Shown: piece after piece, positions 51,027 through 59,048 of the stretch | How the letters are laid out: each line of letters opens with the position of its first letter | How positions within the stretch are numbered: position 1 is the first letter of the stretch | NCBI RefSeq assembly: GCF_015291705.1 | Contig: NZ_CP030050.1 | Location: forward strand, 7,316,001-7,380,000 | Direction of reading: 5' to 3' | Source: Bradyrhizobium arachidis | GTDB lineage: Bacteria; Pseudomonadota; Alphaproteobacteria; Rhizobiales; Xanthobacteraceae | Length of the DNA: 64,000 nucleotides | Made by a program: the position numbers and the translations under genes | The notes under the pieces: model-generated | Told to the model about the DNA's origin: nothing | Database searches by the model: none | The model's input: the letters and a program-made list of their open reading frames with translations, nothing else

Positions 51027-52175
51027 TTGACCATCAAGGGCAAGGCCTACATTGCCGGGATCTATGAGCACCCGACCCGGCATGCGCCGGACAAATCCAC
51101 CGCGCAGCTTCACGCCGAGGTTGCCAAGGGCGCGATCGAGGATGCGGGGCTGACCAAGGACGACATCGACGGCTACTTTCTCTCCGGCGACGCGCCCGGC
51201 GGCGCCTGGCCGATGGTCGACTATCTCGGGCTGAAGGTGCGCCATGTCGACAGCACCGACACTGGCGGCTGCTCCTACATCATCCATCTCGGTCACGCCG
51301 CGGAAGCCATTGCCGCAGGCAAGTGCTCGATCGCGCTGATCACGCTCGCGGGCAAGCCGCGCACCGGTCCGGCGCAGGTGCGCGCTCCGGGCGCCGAAGC
51401 CGATTTCGAGACCGCCTATGGCGCAACGACCCACAATGCCTATGGCATGTGCGCCATGCGCCACATGCACGACTATGGCACTACGAGCGAGCAGCTCGCC
51501 TGGATCAAGGTCGCGGCCTCCCATCACGCCCAATACAATCCGCACGCAATGCTGAAGGAGGTCGTCACCGTCGAGGATGTCGTGAACTCGCCGATGATCT
51601 CCGATCCGCTGCACAGGCTCGACTGCTGCGTCGTCACCGACGGCGGCGGCGCGCTGATCGTGACCACGCCCGAGATCGCCAAGAGCCTGAAGAAGCCGCT
51701 GGTCCGCCTGATCGGCCATGGCGAGGCCATGAAGGGCCCGCGCGGCGGCAAGGATCTCGATCTCACTTACTCCGCCGGCGTCTGGTCCGGCCCGCGCGCG
51801 TTCGAGGAAGCCGGCATTACGCCGAAGGACATCAAATACGCCTCGATCTATGACAGCTTCACCATCACCGTCTTGATGCAGCTCGAGGACCTCGGCTTCT
51901 GCAAGAAGGGCGACGGCGGCAAGTTCGTCGCCGACGGCAATCTGATCTCGGGTGTCGGCAAGCTGCCGTTCAACACCGATGGCGGCGGCCTCTGCAGCAA
52001 CCATCCCGTCAACCGCGGCGGCATGACCAAGATCATCGAGGCCGCCAGGCAGCTGCGCGGCGAAGCGCATCCGAAGGTGCAGGTCAAGAATTGCGATCTC
52101 GCCATCGCCCACGGCACCGGCGGCCTTCTGGGTGTTCGCCACGCCGCCTCGACGGCCATTCTGGAGCGCGTGTGA
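51027..52175 (+). CDS. Thiolase-family protein (SCP2/acetyl-CoA acetyltransferase-like)
   Basis: 382 residues from TTG 51027 (ACGGAGA upstream). DSTDTGGCSYIIHLGHAAEA holds the likely nucleophilic Cys, CSNHPVNRGGMTKIIEAARQ is the conserved NHP region, and LAIAHGTGGLLGVRHAAST contains the C-terminal His/Gly motif. The SCP2-type thiolases without a second active-site Cys at the end typically need a DUF35 partner, and such a gene follows with a one-base overlap (TGATG). Probable role: final thiolytic or retro-Claisen C-C cleavage of a 3-oxoacyl-CoA. Confidence 0.92.
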   Translation: MTIKGKAYIAGIYEHPTRHAPDKSTAQLHAEVAKGAIEDAGLTKDDIDGYFLSGDAPGGAWPMVDYLGLKVRHVDSTDTGGCSYIIHLGHAAEAIAAGKCSIALITLAGKPRTGPAQVRAPGAEADFETAYGATTHNAYGMCAMRHMHDYGTTSEQLAWIKVAASHHAQYNPHAMLKEVVTVEDVVNSPMISDPLHRLDCCVVTDGGGALIVTTPEIAKSLKKPLVRLIGHGEAMKGPRGGKDLDLTYSAGVWSGPRAFEEAGITPKDIKYASIYDSFTITVLMQLEDLGFCKKGDGGKFVADGNLISGVGKLPFNTDGGGLCSNHPVNRGGMTKIIEAARQLRGEAHPKVQVKNCDLAIAHGTGGLLGVRHAASTAILERV

Positions 52176-52564
52176 TGAGCGAAGCGAAAAAGTATCCGGC
52201 CCCGGTGACGAACCCCGAGACCGCAGCGTTCTGGGATGCGGCGAAGCAGGGCAAGTTCATGATCAAGCGCTGTACTGCCTGTGGTGAAGCGCATTACTTC
52301 CCACGCTCGATCTGCCCGTTCTGCTACTCCGACAAGACGATGTGGGAAGAGGCGTCGGGCGAGGGGACGATCTACACCTGGAGCCTGATGCGGAAGTCGC
52401 CGACCGGTCCTTACGCGATCGGCTACGTCACGCTGAAGGAGGGGCCGTCGCTCCAGACCAATTTCGTCGACTGCGATCTCGAGAAGCTGAGGATCGGCCA
52501 GAAGGTGAAGGTGGTATTCAAGCCGACCGACGGGGCGCCACTGCCGTTCTTTACACCGGTGTAG
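52175..52564 (+). CDS. DUF35 OB-fold/zinc-ribbon protein, thiolase partner
   Basis: 129 residues. An N-terminal helix (NPETAAFWDAAKQGKFMIK) leads to a rubredoxin-like zinc ribbon with RCTACGEAHYFPRSICPFC, four Cys. The OB-fold then runs GTIYTWSLMRKSPTGPYAIG to the end. Proteins of this family bind SCP2-like thiolases or aldolases and help bind acyl-CoA. Its ATG overlaps the thiolase stop by one base, so 1:1 synthesis is expected. Confidence 0.93.
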   Translation: MSEAKKYPAPVTNPETAAFWDAAKQGKFMIKRCTACGEAHYFPRSICPFCYSDKTMWEEASGEGTIYTWSLMRKSPTGPYAIGYVTLKEGPSLQTNFVDCDLEKLRIGQKVKVVFKPTDGAPLPFFTPV

Positions 52565-52610
52565 ATGCGACGGACCATTCTATCTTCGGACGCAGTCGCA
52601 CGTGCGCCGG

Positions 52611-53801
52611 TCAACTGACGATCTCCTCACGGCGCAATTCGGCGATGCTCGCGGCGGAAAGACCCAAGTCCTTCAGCACGTCGTCCGTGTGCTGCCCAAG
52701 GGTCGGCGGCGGCAGGCCGGGGTTGCGCTCTTCTCCGACAAACGTCACGGGATGTCCGACGCAATTCAGCCGCCCTACGTTGGGATGATCGTACTGCATG
52801 ATCAGCTTGTCTGCCTTTGTATGCGGATGGTCGAGAAGCTGCGCCAGCGTATTGATCGGCGAGCAGGGAATGCCGACCTCGTTCAGCGCTGCATTCCAAT
52901 GCTCGACTGTCCTGGTCGAGATCACCGCCTGGACGTGGCGCAATGTTTCATTGCGCTGCTTGACTCGATCCGCATTGGTGCGGAATTTCGGGTCATCCAC
53001 GATCGCGTTCAAGCCCGCGACGGCGCAGAACTTGCGCCAGAGATTGTCGTTGGCCACCCCGATCATGATCGGTCCGTCCGCGGCCTCGAAGGCCTGATAA
53101 GGACATAGGGACTCATGGCTCGAGCCACATTTGGCCGGCTGCGTTCCCCGCTCCCAGAACGTCTGGAGATTGTAGCCGAGAAGCCCCAGAGCCGTGTCGA
53201 ACAGCGACACCTGGATCGCCGCTCCCCTGCCCGACTTCTCTCGCGCAAACAGGCTCGCAAGGATACCGCTGAAAGCATGCACGCCGGTCATCTGATCGAT
53301 CGGCGAGATCGGGCTGCGGATATAGCCGCCGCCCTCGTCGCCAGTCATGGACATGATGCCGCTGAAGGCCTGCAGGATCACATCGTAGCCGGGCGAGCTC
53401 CTGAGCGGGCCCGTCCGGCCGAAGCCCGAGATGCTGCAATGGACCAGGCGGTCATTCAGCGCGCACAGGCTCGCGGCATCGATTCCCAAGCGCTCGGCGA
53501 CGCCCGTGCCGAAGCTTTCGATCGCGACGTCGGCCGACTTCGCGAGCTCGTGCACGAGCTTGCGCCCCTTGTCGGACTTCATGTTGATCGCGATGCTGCG
53601 CTTGTTGCGATTGGCACTTAGAAACACAGTGCCGAGCCCGGGCGCCGGAAACGGCGGCCAGCCGCGTGTCTCATCCCCCTGCCCCACCGCCTCGACCTTG
53701 ATCACCTCGGCGCCGAGATCACCAAGGTATTGCGCGCAGAGCGGACCTGCGAGCACCTTCGACAGATCGAGAACCTTGATCCCTTCAAGAGGTCTGGACA
53801 C
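52611..53801 (-). CDS. CaiB/BaiF-family CoA transferase
   Basis: 396 residues from GTG 53801 (AAGGAGAG upstream). PLEGIKVLDLSKVLAGPLCAQYLGDLGAEVIKVE opens the family fold. NRNKRSIAINMKSDKG and ESFGTGVAERLGI follow, then QVSLFDTALGLLGYN with the catalytic Asp. It lacks the racemase-type GIGPAPF opening, so intermolecular CoA transfer is the better guess. It is 24 bases after the crotonase gene and ends that two-gene operon. Confidence 0.92.
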   Translation of the reverse strand: MSRPLEGIKVLDLSKVLAGPLCAQYLGDLGAEVIKVEAVGQGDETRGWPPFPAPGLGTVFLSANRNKRSIAINMKSDKGRKLVHELAKSADVAIESFGTGVAERLGIDAASLCALNDRLVHCSISGFGRTGPLRSSPGYDVILQAFSGIMSMTGDEGGGYIRSPISPIDQMTGVHAFSGILASLFAREKSGRGAAIQVSLFDTALGLLGYNLQTFWERGTQPAKCGSSHESLCPYQAFEAADGPIMIGVANDNLWRKFCAVAGLNAIVDDPKFRTNADRVKQRNETLRHVQAVISTRTVEHWNAALNEVGIPCSPINTLAQLLDHPHTKADKLIMQYDHPNVGRLNCVGHPVTFVGEERNPGLPPPTLGQHTDDVLKDLGLSAASIAELRREEIVS

Positions 53802-53825
53802 GACGTCTCTCCTTCGAAAAACCCA

Positions 53826-55124
53826 CTAGCTCAGCCCGGCTGCAAACAGGCCGCCGAGATAGGCTGGAAAGCCCGCCTGCGTGACCAGGACATAGTCCGC
53901 AGCGCGACGCTCGGACTCGTCAAGCTGGGATCGCCAGCCTGTGGCGGCGGCCTCGGCATCCGCCAGCCGCGCGCGCAGCAGCTCCTTGCCCCAGGTCCTC
54001 GGCTCATCGTCATGCCAATAGACGGCGCCCGCGACACCCCCATCGAACTCGACCTTGTGCGTCTGCTCGCCCCGGAAGCCTGCCCGCGCAAACGCCTCCG
54101 CCAGCTCCTTGCCACGCTCCGACTGGACGCCGAGCACCTCCGAGACCGCGGCCACGGCTTCCGTGATCCTGGGATTTGCGCCCTTCTTCTTCATCCGTTC
54201 ATAGTCGAGCCGGCCGAGAAACAATGTCCTGATCATGTTGCGTGGCTCCCGCCGCTGGATCAGCTTTGCGAAGATCTGCATCTCAGTGCGGATGGCCATA
54301 TCGAAGTCCTGCGGGAGCCCCTGCTCGACGCAGTCGAGAACGGCGGAAAGCGCCGGATAATGGCCGAGCGTCTCGGCCAGCATCTTGCTTCGTTTCGCTT
54401 CGATCGTCGTCCCGACCTGCTGCGCGTCCGTCGCATGCCAATTCGGCCGATCCCAAGGCTGCGCGGACTGCGGTCGCAACAGCACCCAACGCTCGGCCGC
54501 GGCGACTTCTTCGCCTGGCGCTACCAATTCCTGCGCAAGTCCCGCCGCGATCGCCGCCTGTCCGCCGATCCGCGCGCCATCGAGCAACACGGGCAGCGCC
54601 GCCTCGATCCCGATCAGGCGAGGCAAACGCTGAGTTCCACCGCCGCCCGGCAGCAATCCGACAAGTGATTCCGGCAGGCCGAACGTCGCCTGCGGATGAT
54701 CGGCGATGACCCTGTGATGCGCCGCAAGGGCAAATTCGCAGCCGCCGCCCAAGGCAAGCCCGGCGATCGCAACCGCGACCGGCTTCCCAGCCGTCTCGAG
54801 CCTGCGCAGACCGTGGCTCAATCGGAAGAAATGATCGAAGGCAAGCCGATCGCGCTCGCCTGCTGGCGCGGCCATGATCATGTCATAGGCCGTTTCCAGC
54901 TCGGCCAGATCGGCGCCTGCGCAGAAGGCGGATGATTTGCCGGAACGGATGACGACGCCCACCACATCGCTTTGCCTGAGCCAGTCCGCAAACAGGCCAA
55001 GCTCCTCGATTGCCGCATTCGAGAACACGTTCATCGACCGTCCCGGCATGTCGAAGATGAGGTGCAGGACGCGCTGGTCCGACAATTCGATGCGAAACTG
55101 CTTCAGCTCCGGCCCGACCGTCAT
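53826..55124 (-). CDS. Enoyl-CoA hydratase-like protein with long C-terminal extension (FadB/FadJ hydratase-domain type)
   Basis: 432 residues. The crotonase domain (about 1-200) has FDMPGRSMNVFSNAAIEEL, FCAGADLAELETAYD and GLALGGGCEFALAAHHRVIA, and FGLPESLVGLLPGGGGTQRL with the two conserved Glu positions of trifunctional-type hydratases. The rest resembles the linker region of FadB/FadJ but no 3-hydroxyacyl-CoA dehydrogenase Rossmann motif follows, so it is a stand-alone hydratase with a helical tail. ATG 55124 has GAGGAAGC upstream. It may be the BadK-like hydration step of this locus. Confidence 0.9.
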   Translation of the reverse strand: MTVGPELKQFRIELSDQRVLHLIFDMPGRSMNVFSNAAIEELGLFADWLRQSDVVGVVIRSGKSSAFCAGADLAELETAYDMIMAAPAGERDRLAFDHFFRLSHGLRRLETAGKPVAVAIAGLALGGGCEFALAAHHRVIADHPQATFGLPESLVGLLPGGGGTQRLPRLIGIEAALPVLLDGARIGGQAAIAAGLAQELVAPGEEVAAAERWVLLRPQSAQPWDRPNWHATDAQQVGTTIEAKRSKMLAETLGHYPALSAVLDCVEQGLPQDFDMAIRTEMQIFAKLIQRREPRNMIRTLFLGRLDYERMKKKGANPRITEAVAAVSEVLGVQSERGKELAEAFARAGFRGEQTHKVEFDGGVAGAVYWHDDEPRTWGKELLRARLADAEAAATGWRSQLDESERRAADYVLVTQAGFPAYLGGLFAAGLS

Positions 55125-55158
55125 TGCTTCCTCTCCCTTCCCGTTACCGTTCGTTGGT

Positions 55159-55170
55159 GTACGATCGTAC
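55159..55170. promoter_or_regulatory. Operator-like site H (palindrome GTACGATCGTAC)
   Basis: A perfect 12-base palindrome with GTAC half-sites but a 4-base spacer, not 6. It lies 35 bases upstream of the crotonase gene start. Possibly a variant of the shared motif. Confidence 0.5.
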
Positions 55171-55213
55171 TTGCACGCCTGTCTTTTCGAGTTGTACGAC
55201 ACGATCAAATACT

Positions 55214-55227
55214 GTACACTAGCAAAC
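55214..55227. promoter_or_regulatory. Operator-like site I (minus: GTTT-GCTAGT-GTAC)
   Basis: The minus-strand sequence TTAGTTTGCTAGTGTACAGT (55211-55230) matches site A at most positions. It lies 27 bases upstream of the first gene of the badHI-like operon. Confidence 0.7.
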
Positions 55228-55253
55228 TAAATCAGACAGGAAGCGCTTTGACA

Positions 55254-56435
55254 ATGATCGAACGCACGATCTTTCGCGAGGAACACGAGATTTTCCGGCA
55301 GACGGTCCGCCGCTTTGTCGAGCGCGAAATCGTGCCCTTTCACGCCCAATGGGAAGAGGACGGCATCGTCCCGCGGGATTTGTGGCTGAAGGCCGGCGCG
55401 GCCGGCCTGCTCTGCTGCACTGTCCCTGAGGAATATGGTGGCATGGGCCTCGACTACCTCTTCGATGTCGTCGTGTTCGAGGAGCTATGGCGGGCCGGCG
55501 CCAGCGGTCCCGGCTTTCTCATCCACACCGACCTGGTCGCGACTTATCTTCTGTCCTTCGGGAGCGAGGCGCAAAAGCGCAAATGGCTGCCGAAGATGGT
55601 ATCCGGCGAAGCCATCGGCTCTCTGGGTATGACGGAACCTCACGCCGGCAGCGACCTCAAGGCGATCCGCACCCGCGCTGCGCGCGACGGCGACGAGTTC
55701 GTCATCAACGGCCAGAAGGTCTTCATCTCAAACGGCCAGCTGTGCGACTTCATCGTGCTCGCGACCAAGACCGACGGCCAGGCCGGCGCCAAGGGCGTGA
55801 CCCTGTTCATCGTCGAAAGCAATCGGCCCGGCTTCAGGCGCGGCCGCAATCTGGAAAAGCTCGGCATGAGGGCGCAAGATACCTCCGAGCTGTTCTTCGA
55901 CAATGTCCGCATTCCCGCCACAAACATGCTCGGCGCGGAAGGCCGGGGCTTTGCGCAGATGATGACAAAACTATCGCAGGAGCGTCTGGCGCAAGCCATC
56001 CGGTCGGCGACCGTTGCCGAGACCGTGATCGACTGGACGCTGCAATACACCTCGGAAAGAAGCGCCTTCGGGCAGAAGCTCGCCGATTTCCAGAATACGC
56101 AATTCAAGCTGGCCGAGCTCAGGACCAAGGCCGCCGTCGCGCGCGTCTTCACCGACAAGTGCATCGCCCTTTTCATGGAAGGAAAGCTCGATCCCGTCGA
56201 CGCCGCCATGGCCAAGATGTTCACGTCAGAGCTGCACTGCGAGACGGTCGACGAGTGTCTGCAGCTGTTCGGTGGCTGGGGCTATATGTGGGAGTATCCG
56301 ATCGCGAGGGCCTATGCCGACGCACGCGTCGTCAAGATCGCCGGCGGCTCGATCGAGATCATGAAGACGATCATCGCGCGACAAATGTACTCGCAGCGCG
56401 GATACGACATTCAGAAGAACGGGTCCGCCTCATAG
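55254..56435 (+). CDS. Acyl-CoA dehydrogenase (LCAD/AcdA-like)
   Basis: 393 residues. MTEPHAGSDLKAIRTRAARD and VINGQKVFISNGQLCDFIVL form the active-site loops. LSQERLAQAIRSATVAETVI resembles the LCAD/IVD region that carries the catalytic Glu, and the C-terminus has AGGSIEIMK instead of YEGT, as expected for that branch. It is the first gene of the five-gene operon with BadH and BadI homologues and may be the cyclohexanecarboxyl-CoA dehydrogenase (AliB/BadJ-like) step. TTG 55248 is an alternative start with better ribosome-site spacing. Confidence 0.92.
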   Translation: MIERTIFREEHEIFRQTVRRFVEREIVPFHAQWEEDGIVPRDLWLKAGAAGLLCCTVPEEYGGMGLDYLFDVVVFEELWRAGASGPGFLIHTDLVATYLLSFGSEAQKRKWLPKMVSGEAIGSLGMTEPHAGSDLKAIRTRAARDGDEFVINGQKVFISNGQLCDFIVLATKTDGQAGAKGVTLFIVESNRPGFRRGRNLEKLGMRAQDTSELFFDNVRIPATNMLGAEGRGFAQMMTKLSQERLAQAIRSATVAETVIDWTLQYTSERSAFGQKLADFQNTQFKLAELRTKAAVARVFTDKCIALFMEGKLDPVDAAMAKMFTSELHCETVDECLQLFGGWGYMWEYPIARAYADARVVKIAGGSIEIMKTIIARQMYSQRGYDIQKNGSAS

Positions 56436-56498
56436 GGCCGACGCCTTCGGCCCATCGAAGGCCGCCAAAGAAACGACAAACGACAAGGGAGATCGACG

Positions 56499-57257
56499 TT
56501 GAAGGGCCTATCGGGAAAAGTTGCCGTCGTGACCGGCGGCGGACAGGGCATCGGACGAGGATTGACGCTGCGGCTGGCCGAAGAGGGCTGCAAGATCGCG
56601 ATCTTCGACATCAACCCGCAAGGCGGCGAAGAGACCGCAAAGCTCGCACCGCAGGCCGTCATCAAGACCTATGCCGTCGATGTGGGCGATGCGGAGTCCG
56701 TCAACGCCGCGGTCGCCAAGGTCGAGGCCGAGCTCGGGCCGATCTGGCTCCTGGTCAACAATGCCGGGTGGGACCGGCCGATGCCGTTCCTGAAGACCGA
56801 TCGCGAGCTGTGGGACAAGATCATCCGCATCAACCTCTATGGGCCGCTCAACACCCACAAGGCAATTGCACCGTTGATGGCCGAGCGCGGCGGCGGCCGG
56901 ATCGTCAACATCGCGTCCGATGCGGCACGCGTTGGCACCAGCGATGAGGCCGTCTACTCCGCCTGCAAGGGCGGACTCATTTCCTTTACCAAGTCGCTGG
57001 CGCGCGAGCTGGCGCGCAAGAACGTCCTGCTCAATGCCGTCTGCCCCGGCCCCACCAACACGCCGATGATGGCCGCGGTGCTGGGCGAAGGCGAGCACGC
57101 GGTGAAATGGAAGGATGCCATGCTCAGAGGCATCCCGCTGCGTCGCATGGGCGAGCCCGAGGACTACGGCGGGATCGTCGCGATGCTCGCCTCCGACGAC
57201 GGCAAATTCATCACCGGGCAAACCATCTCCGTCTCCGGCGGAATGAACATGATCTAA
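56499..57257 (+). CDS. badH: 2-hydroxycyclohexanecarboxyl-CoA dehydrogenase-like SDR (BadH-like)
   Basis: 252 residues from TTG 56499 (AAGGGAG upstream). VAVVTGGGQGIGRGLTLRLA binds NAD, with Asp in IFDINPQG. LLVNNAGWDRPMPFLKT and IVNIASDAARVGTSDEAVYS followed by ACKGGLISFTKSLARE are close to what I remember of Rhodopseudomonas BadH, including the unusual IASDAARVG serine strand. The end is TGQTISVSGGMNMI. It would oxidise a ring 2-hydroxyacyl-CoA to the 2-keto compound for the next enzyme. The adjacent BadI homologue supports this. Confidence 0.88.
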   Translation: MKGLSGKVAVVTGGGQGIGRGLTLRLAEEGCKIAIFDINPQGGEETAKLAPQAVIKTYAVDVGDAESVNAAVAKVEAELGPIWLLVNNAGWDRPMPFLKTDRELWDKIIRINLYGPLNTHKAIAPLMAERGGGRIVNIASDAARVGTSDEAVYSACKGGLISFTKSLARELARKNVLLNAVCPGPTNTPMMAAVLGEGEHAVKWKDAMLRGIPLRRMGEPEDYGGIVAMLASDDGKFITGQTISVSGGMNMI

Positions 57258-57275
57258 CCTGCGCGAGGAAATCCC

Positions 57276-58070
57276 ATGACCGATCCCAAAGAATTCACCG
57301 ACGTCATCTACGAAATCCGCGATCGCGCCGCGTGGATCATCATCAACCGTCCGAAGGTCTACAACGCATTCCGCGCGCGGACGCTGGACGAGCTCATCCA
57401 GGCTTTCCAGCTCGCCGGCAACGACCGCAACGTCGCCAGCATTGTGCTCACCGGCGCCGGCGAGAAGGCGTTCTGCACCGGCGGCGATCAATCGGCCCAT
57501 GAAGGCCAATACGACGGCCGCGGCGTGGTCGGCCTGCCGATCGACGAGATCCAGGGCCTGATCCGCGACGTACCGAAACCGGTGATCGCCCGGGTAAATG
57601 GCTTTGCCATCGGCGGCGGCAACGTGCTCGCAACCCTTTGCGATCTCACCATCGCCGCAGAGCACGCCCAGTTCGGCCAGGTCGGCCCCAAGGTCGGCTC
57701 AGTCGATGCAGGCTGGGGAACGGCCTTCCTCGCCCGTCATGTCGGCGACAAGAAAGCGCGGGAGATCTGGTACTTGAATGAGCGCTATACCGCCGAACAG
57801 GCGCGCGAGATGGGTCTCGTCAACAAGGTCGTCCCCATGGCGCAGCTCGACGCTGCCGTGAAGGACTGGACCGACAAGCTCGCGCAGCGCTCGCCGACTG
57901 CGCTTGCGCTGGCGAAGCGGTCCTTCAACGCAGATTCCGACAATATCCGCGGCATCAGCAACTTCGCGCTCCACGCCGTAAAGCTGTTCTACGACACGGC
58001 GGAATCGAAGGAAGGCGTCGCGGCCTTCAACGAGAAGCGCGACCCGGACTTCCACAAATTTGCGCGCTAA
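57276..58070 (+). CDS. badI: 2-ketocyclohexanecarboxyl-CoA hydrolase-like crotonase (BadI-like)
   Basis: 264 residues of the crotonase superfamily. IYEIRDRAAWIIINRPKVYN, FCTGGDQSAHEGQYDGRGVV, VPKPVIARVNGFAIGGGNVL and FGQVGPKVGSVDAGWGTAFL match the BadI/MenB branch, and SPTALALAKRSFNADSDN the C-terminal part. BadI hydrolytically opens the 2-ketocyclohexanecarboxyl-CoA ring to pimelyl-CoA. DHNA-CoA synthase (MenB) is the nearest alternative but no menaquinone genes are near. GAGGAAAT precedes the ATG. It follows the BadH-like gene by 18 bases. Confidence 0.88.
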   Translation: MTDPKEFTDVIYEIRDRAAWIIINRPKVYNAFRARTLDELIQAFQLAGNDRNVASIVLTGAGEKAFCTGGDQSAHEGQYDGRGVVGLPIDEIQGLIRDVPKPVIARVNGFAIGGGNVLATLCDLTIAAEHAQFGQVGPKVGSVDAGWGTAFLARHVGDKKAREIWYLNERYTAEQAREMGLVNKVVPMAQLDAAVKDWTDKLAQRSPTALALAKRSFNADSDNIRGISNFALHAVKLFYDTAESKEGVAAFNEKRDPDFHKFAR

Positions 58071-58079
58071 AGGCCGCTC

Positions 58080-59009
58080 ATGGCGCCCCACAAGGTCATC
58101 ATCTCCTGCGCGGTTACGGGATCGATCCATACGCCGACGATGTCACCGCATCTGCCGGTGACCGCGGCTGAGATCGCCGAGGCCGCGCTCGGCGCTGCGG
58201 CGGCTGGGGCCGCGATCGTGCACCTGCACGCGCGCAATCCGGCCGATGGACGGCCGGATCAGTCGCCGGAGGCGTTCGAGCCGTTCCTGCGCGTGATCAA
58301 GCAGAGCTCCAACGTCGTCGTAAACCTGACGACGGGCGGCTCGCCGTACATGACGGTCGAGGAGCGTGTGCGTCCGGCCGCGACCTGGAAGCCTGAGGTC
58401 GCGAGCCTCAACATGGGGTCGATGAACTTCGGCCTGTTTCCGATGCTGAAGCGGTACAAGTCGTTCAAATACGACTGGGAGCCGCAGATGCTGGAGGGCT
58501 CCCACGACCTCGTCTTCCGCAACTCGTTCAAGGATATCCGCTACGCCTTGGAGACGCTGAACAGCTCCGGCGCGCGCTACGAGTTCGAATGTTACGACAC
58601 GAGCCATCTCTACAATCTGCACTATTTCTGGACGGAAGGGCTGGTGAAGGCGCCGCTCTTCATCCAGACGTGCTTCGGACTGCTCGGCGGCATCGGCTCG
58701 CATCCGGACGACGTCATGCACATGAAACGAACGGCGGATCGGTTATTCGGCGACAACTACCGCTGGTCGGTCCTTGGCGCCGGGCGCGCGCAGATGCCGG
58801 TTGCGGCCATGGCAGTGGCGATGGGCGGCAACGTTCGCGTCGGGCTCGAGGACAGCCTATGGCTCGGCGCAGGCCGCCTCGCCGAGACCAATGCCGCGCA
58901 GGTGACGCAGGTGCGCAAGATCATCGAAGGACTTGGGCTCGAGATCGCGAGTGCCAACGAAGCGCGTGAAATCCTTCAGCTCAAGGGCGGCGACAAGGTC
59001 GCCTTCTAA
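58080..59009 (+). CDS. Beta-keto acid cleavage enzyme (BKACE, DUF849 family)
   Basis: 309 residues. HKVIISCAVTGSIHTPTMSP opens the TIM barrel. IVHLHARNPADGRPDQ holds the HxH zinc ligands, VVVNLTTGGSPYMTVEERV the substrate strand, and MGGNVRVGLEDSLWLGAG the Glu zinc ligand plus Arg. The family cleaves a beta-keto acid with acetyl-CoA into acetoacetate and a new acyl-CoA. It starts nine bases after the BadI-like gene, so a beta-keto acid intermediate is expected in this pathway. Which one cannot be told from sequence. Confidence 0.93.
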   Translation: MAPHKVIISCAVTGSIHTPTMSPHLPVTAAEIAEAALGAAAAGAAIVHLHARNPADGRPDQSPEAFEPFLRVIKQSSNVVVNLTTGGSPYMTVEERVRPAATWKPEVASLNMGSMNFGLFPMLKRYKSFKYDWEPQMLEGSHDLVFRNSFKDIRYALETLNSSGARYEFECYDTSHLYNLHYFWTEGLVKAPLFIQTCFGLLGGIGSHPDDVMHMKRTADRLFGDNYRWSVLGAGRAQMPVAAMAVAMGGNVRVGLEDSLWLGAGRLAETNAAQVTQVRKIIEGLGLEIASANEAREILQLKGGDKVAF

Positions 59010-59048
59010 CTCTCAACGCTTCCAACTCTCAAATCGTGGCCGACAGAC

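Noticed and set aside
53826..55124. Complete FadB/FadJ-type trifunctional protein
   Set aside because: No 3-hydroxyacyl-CoA dehydrogenase Rossmann motif (GxGxxG with AAL/AGV) follows the hydratase domain and the protein ends at 432 residues.
57276..58070. MenB (1,4-dihydroxy-2-naphthoyl-CoA synthase)
   Set aside because: Closely related in sequence to BadI, but no menaquinone genes are near and a BadH-like gene is directly upstream.
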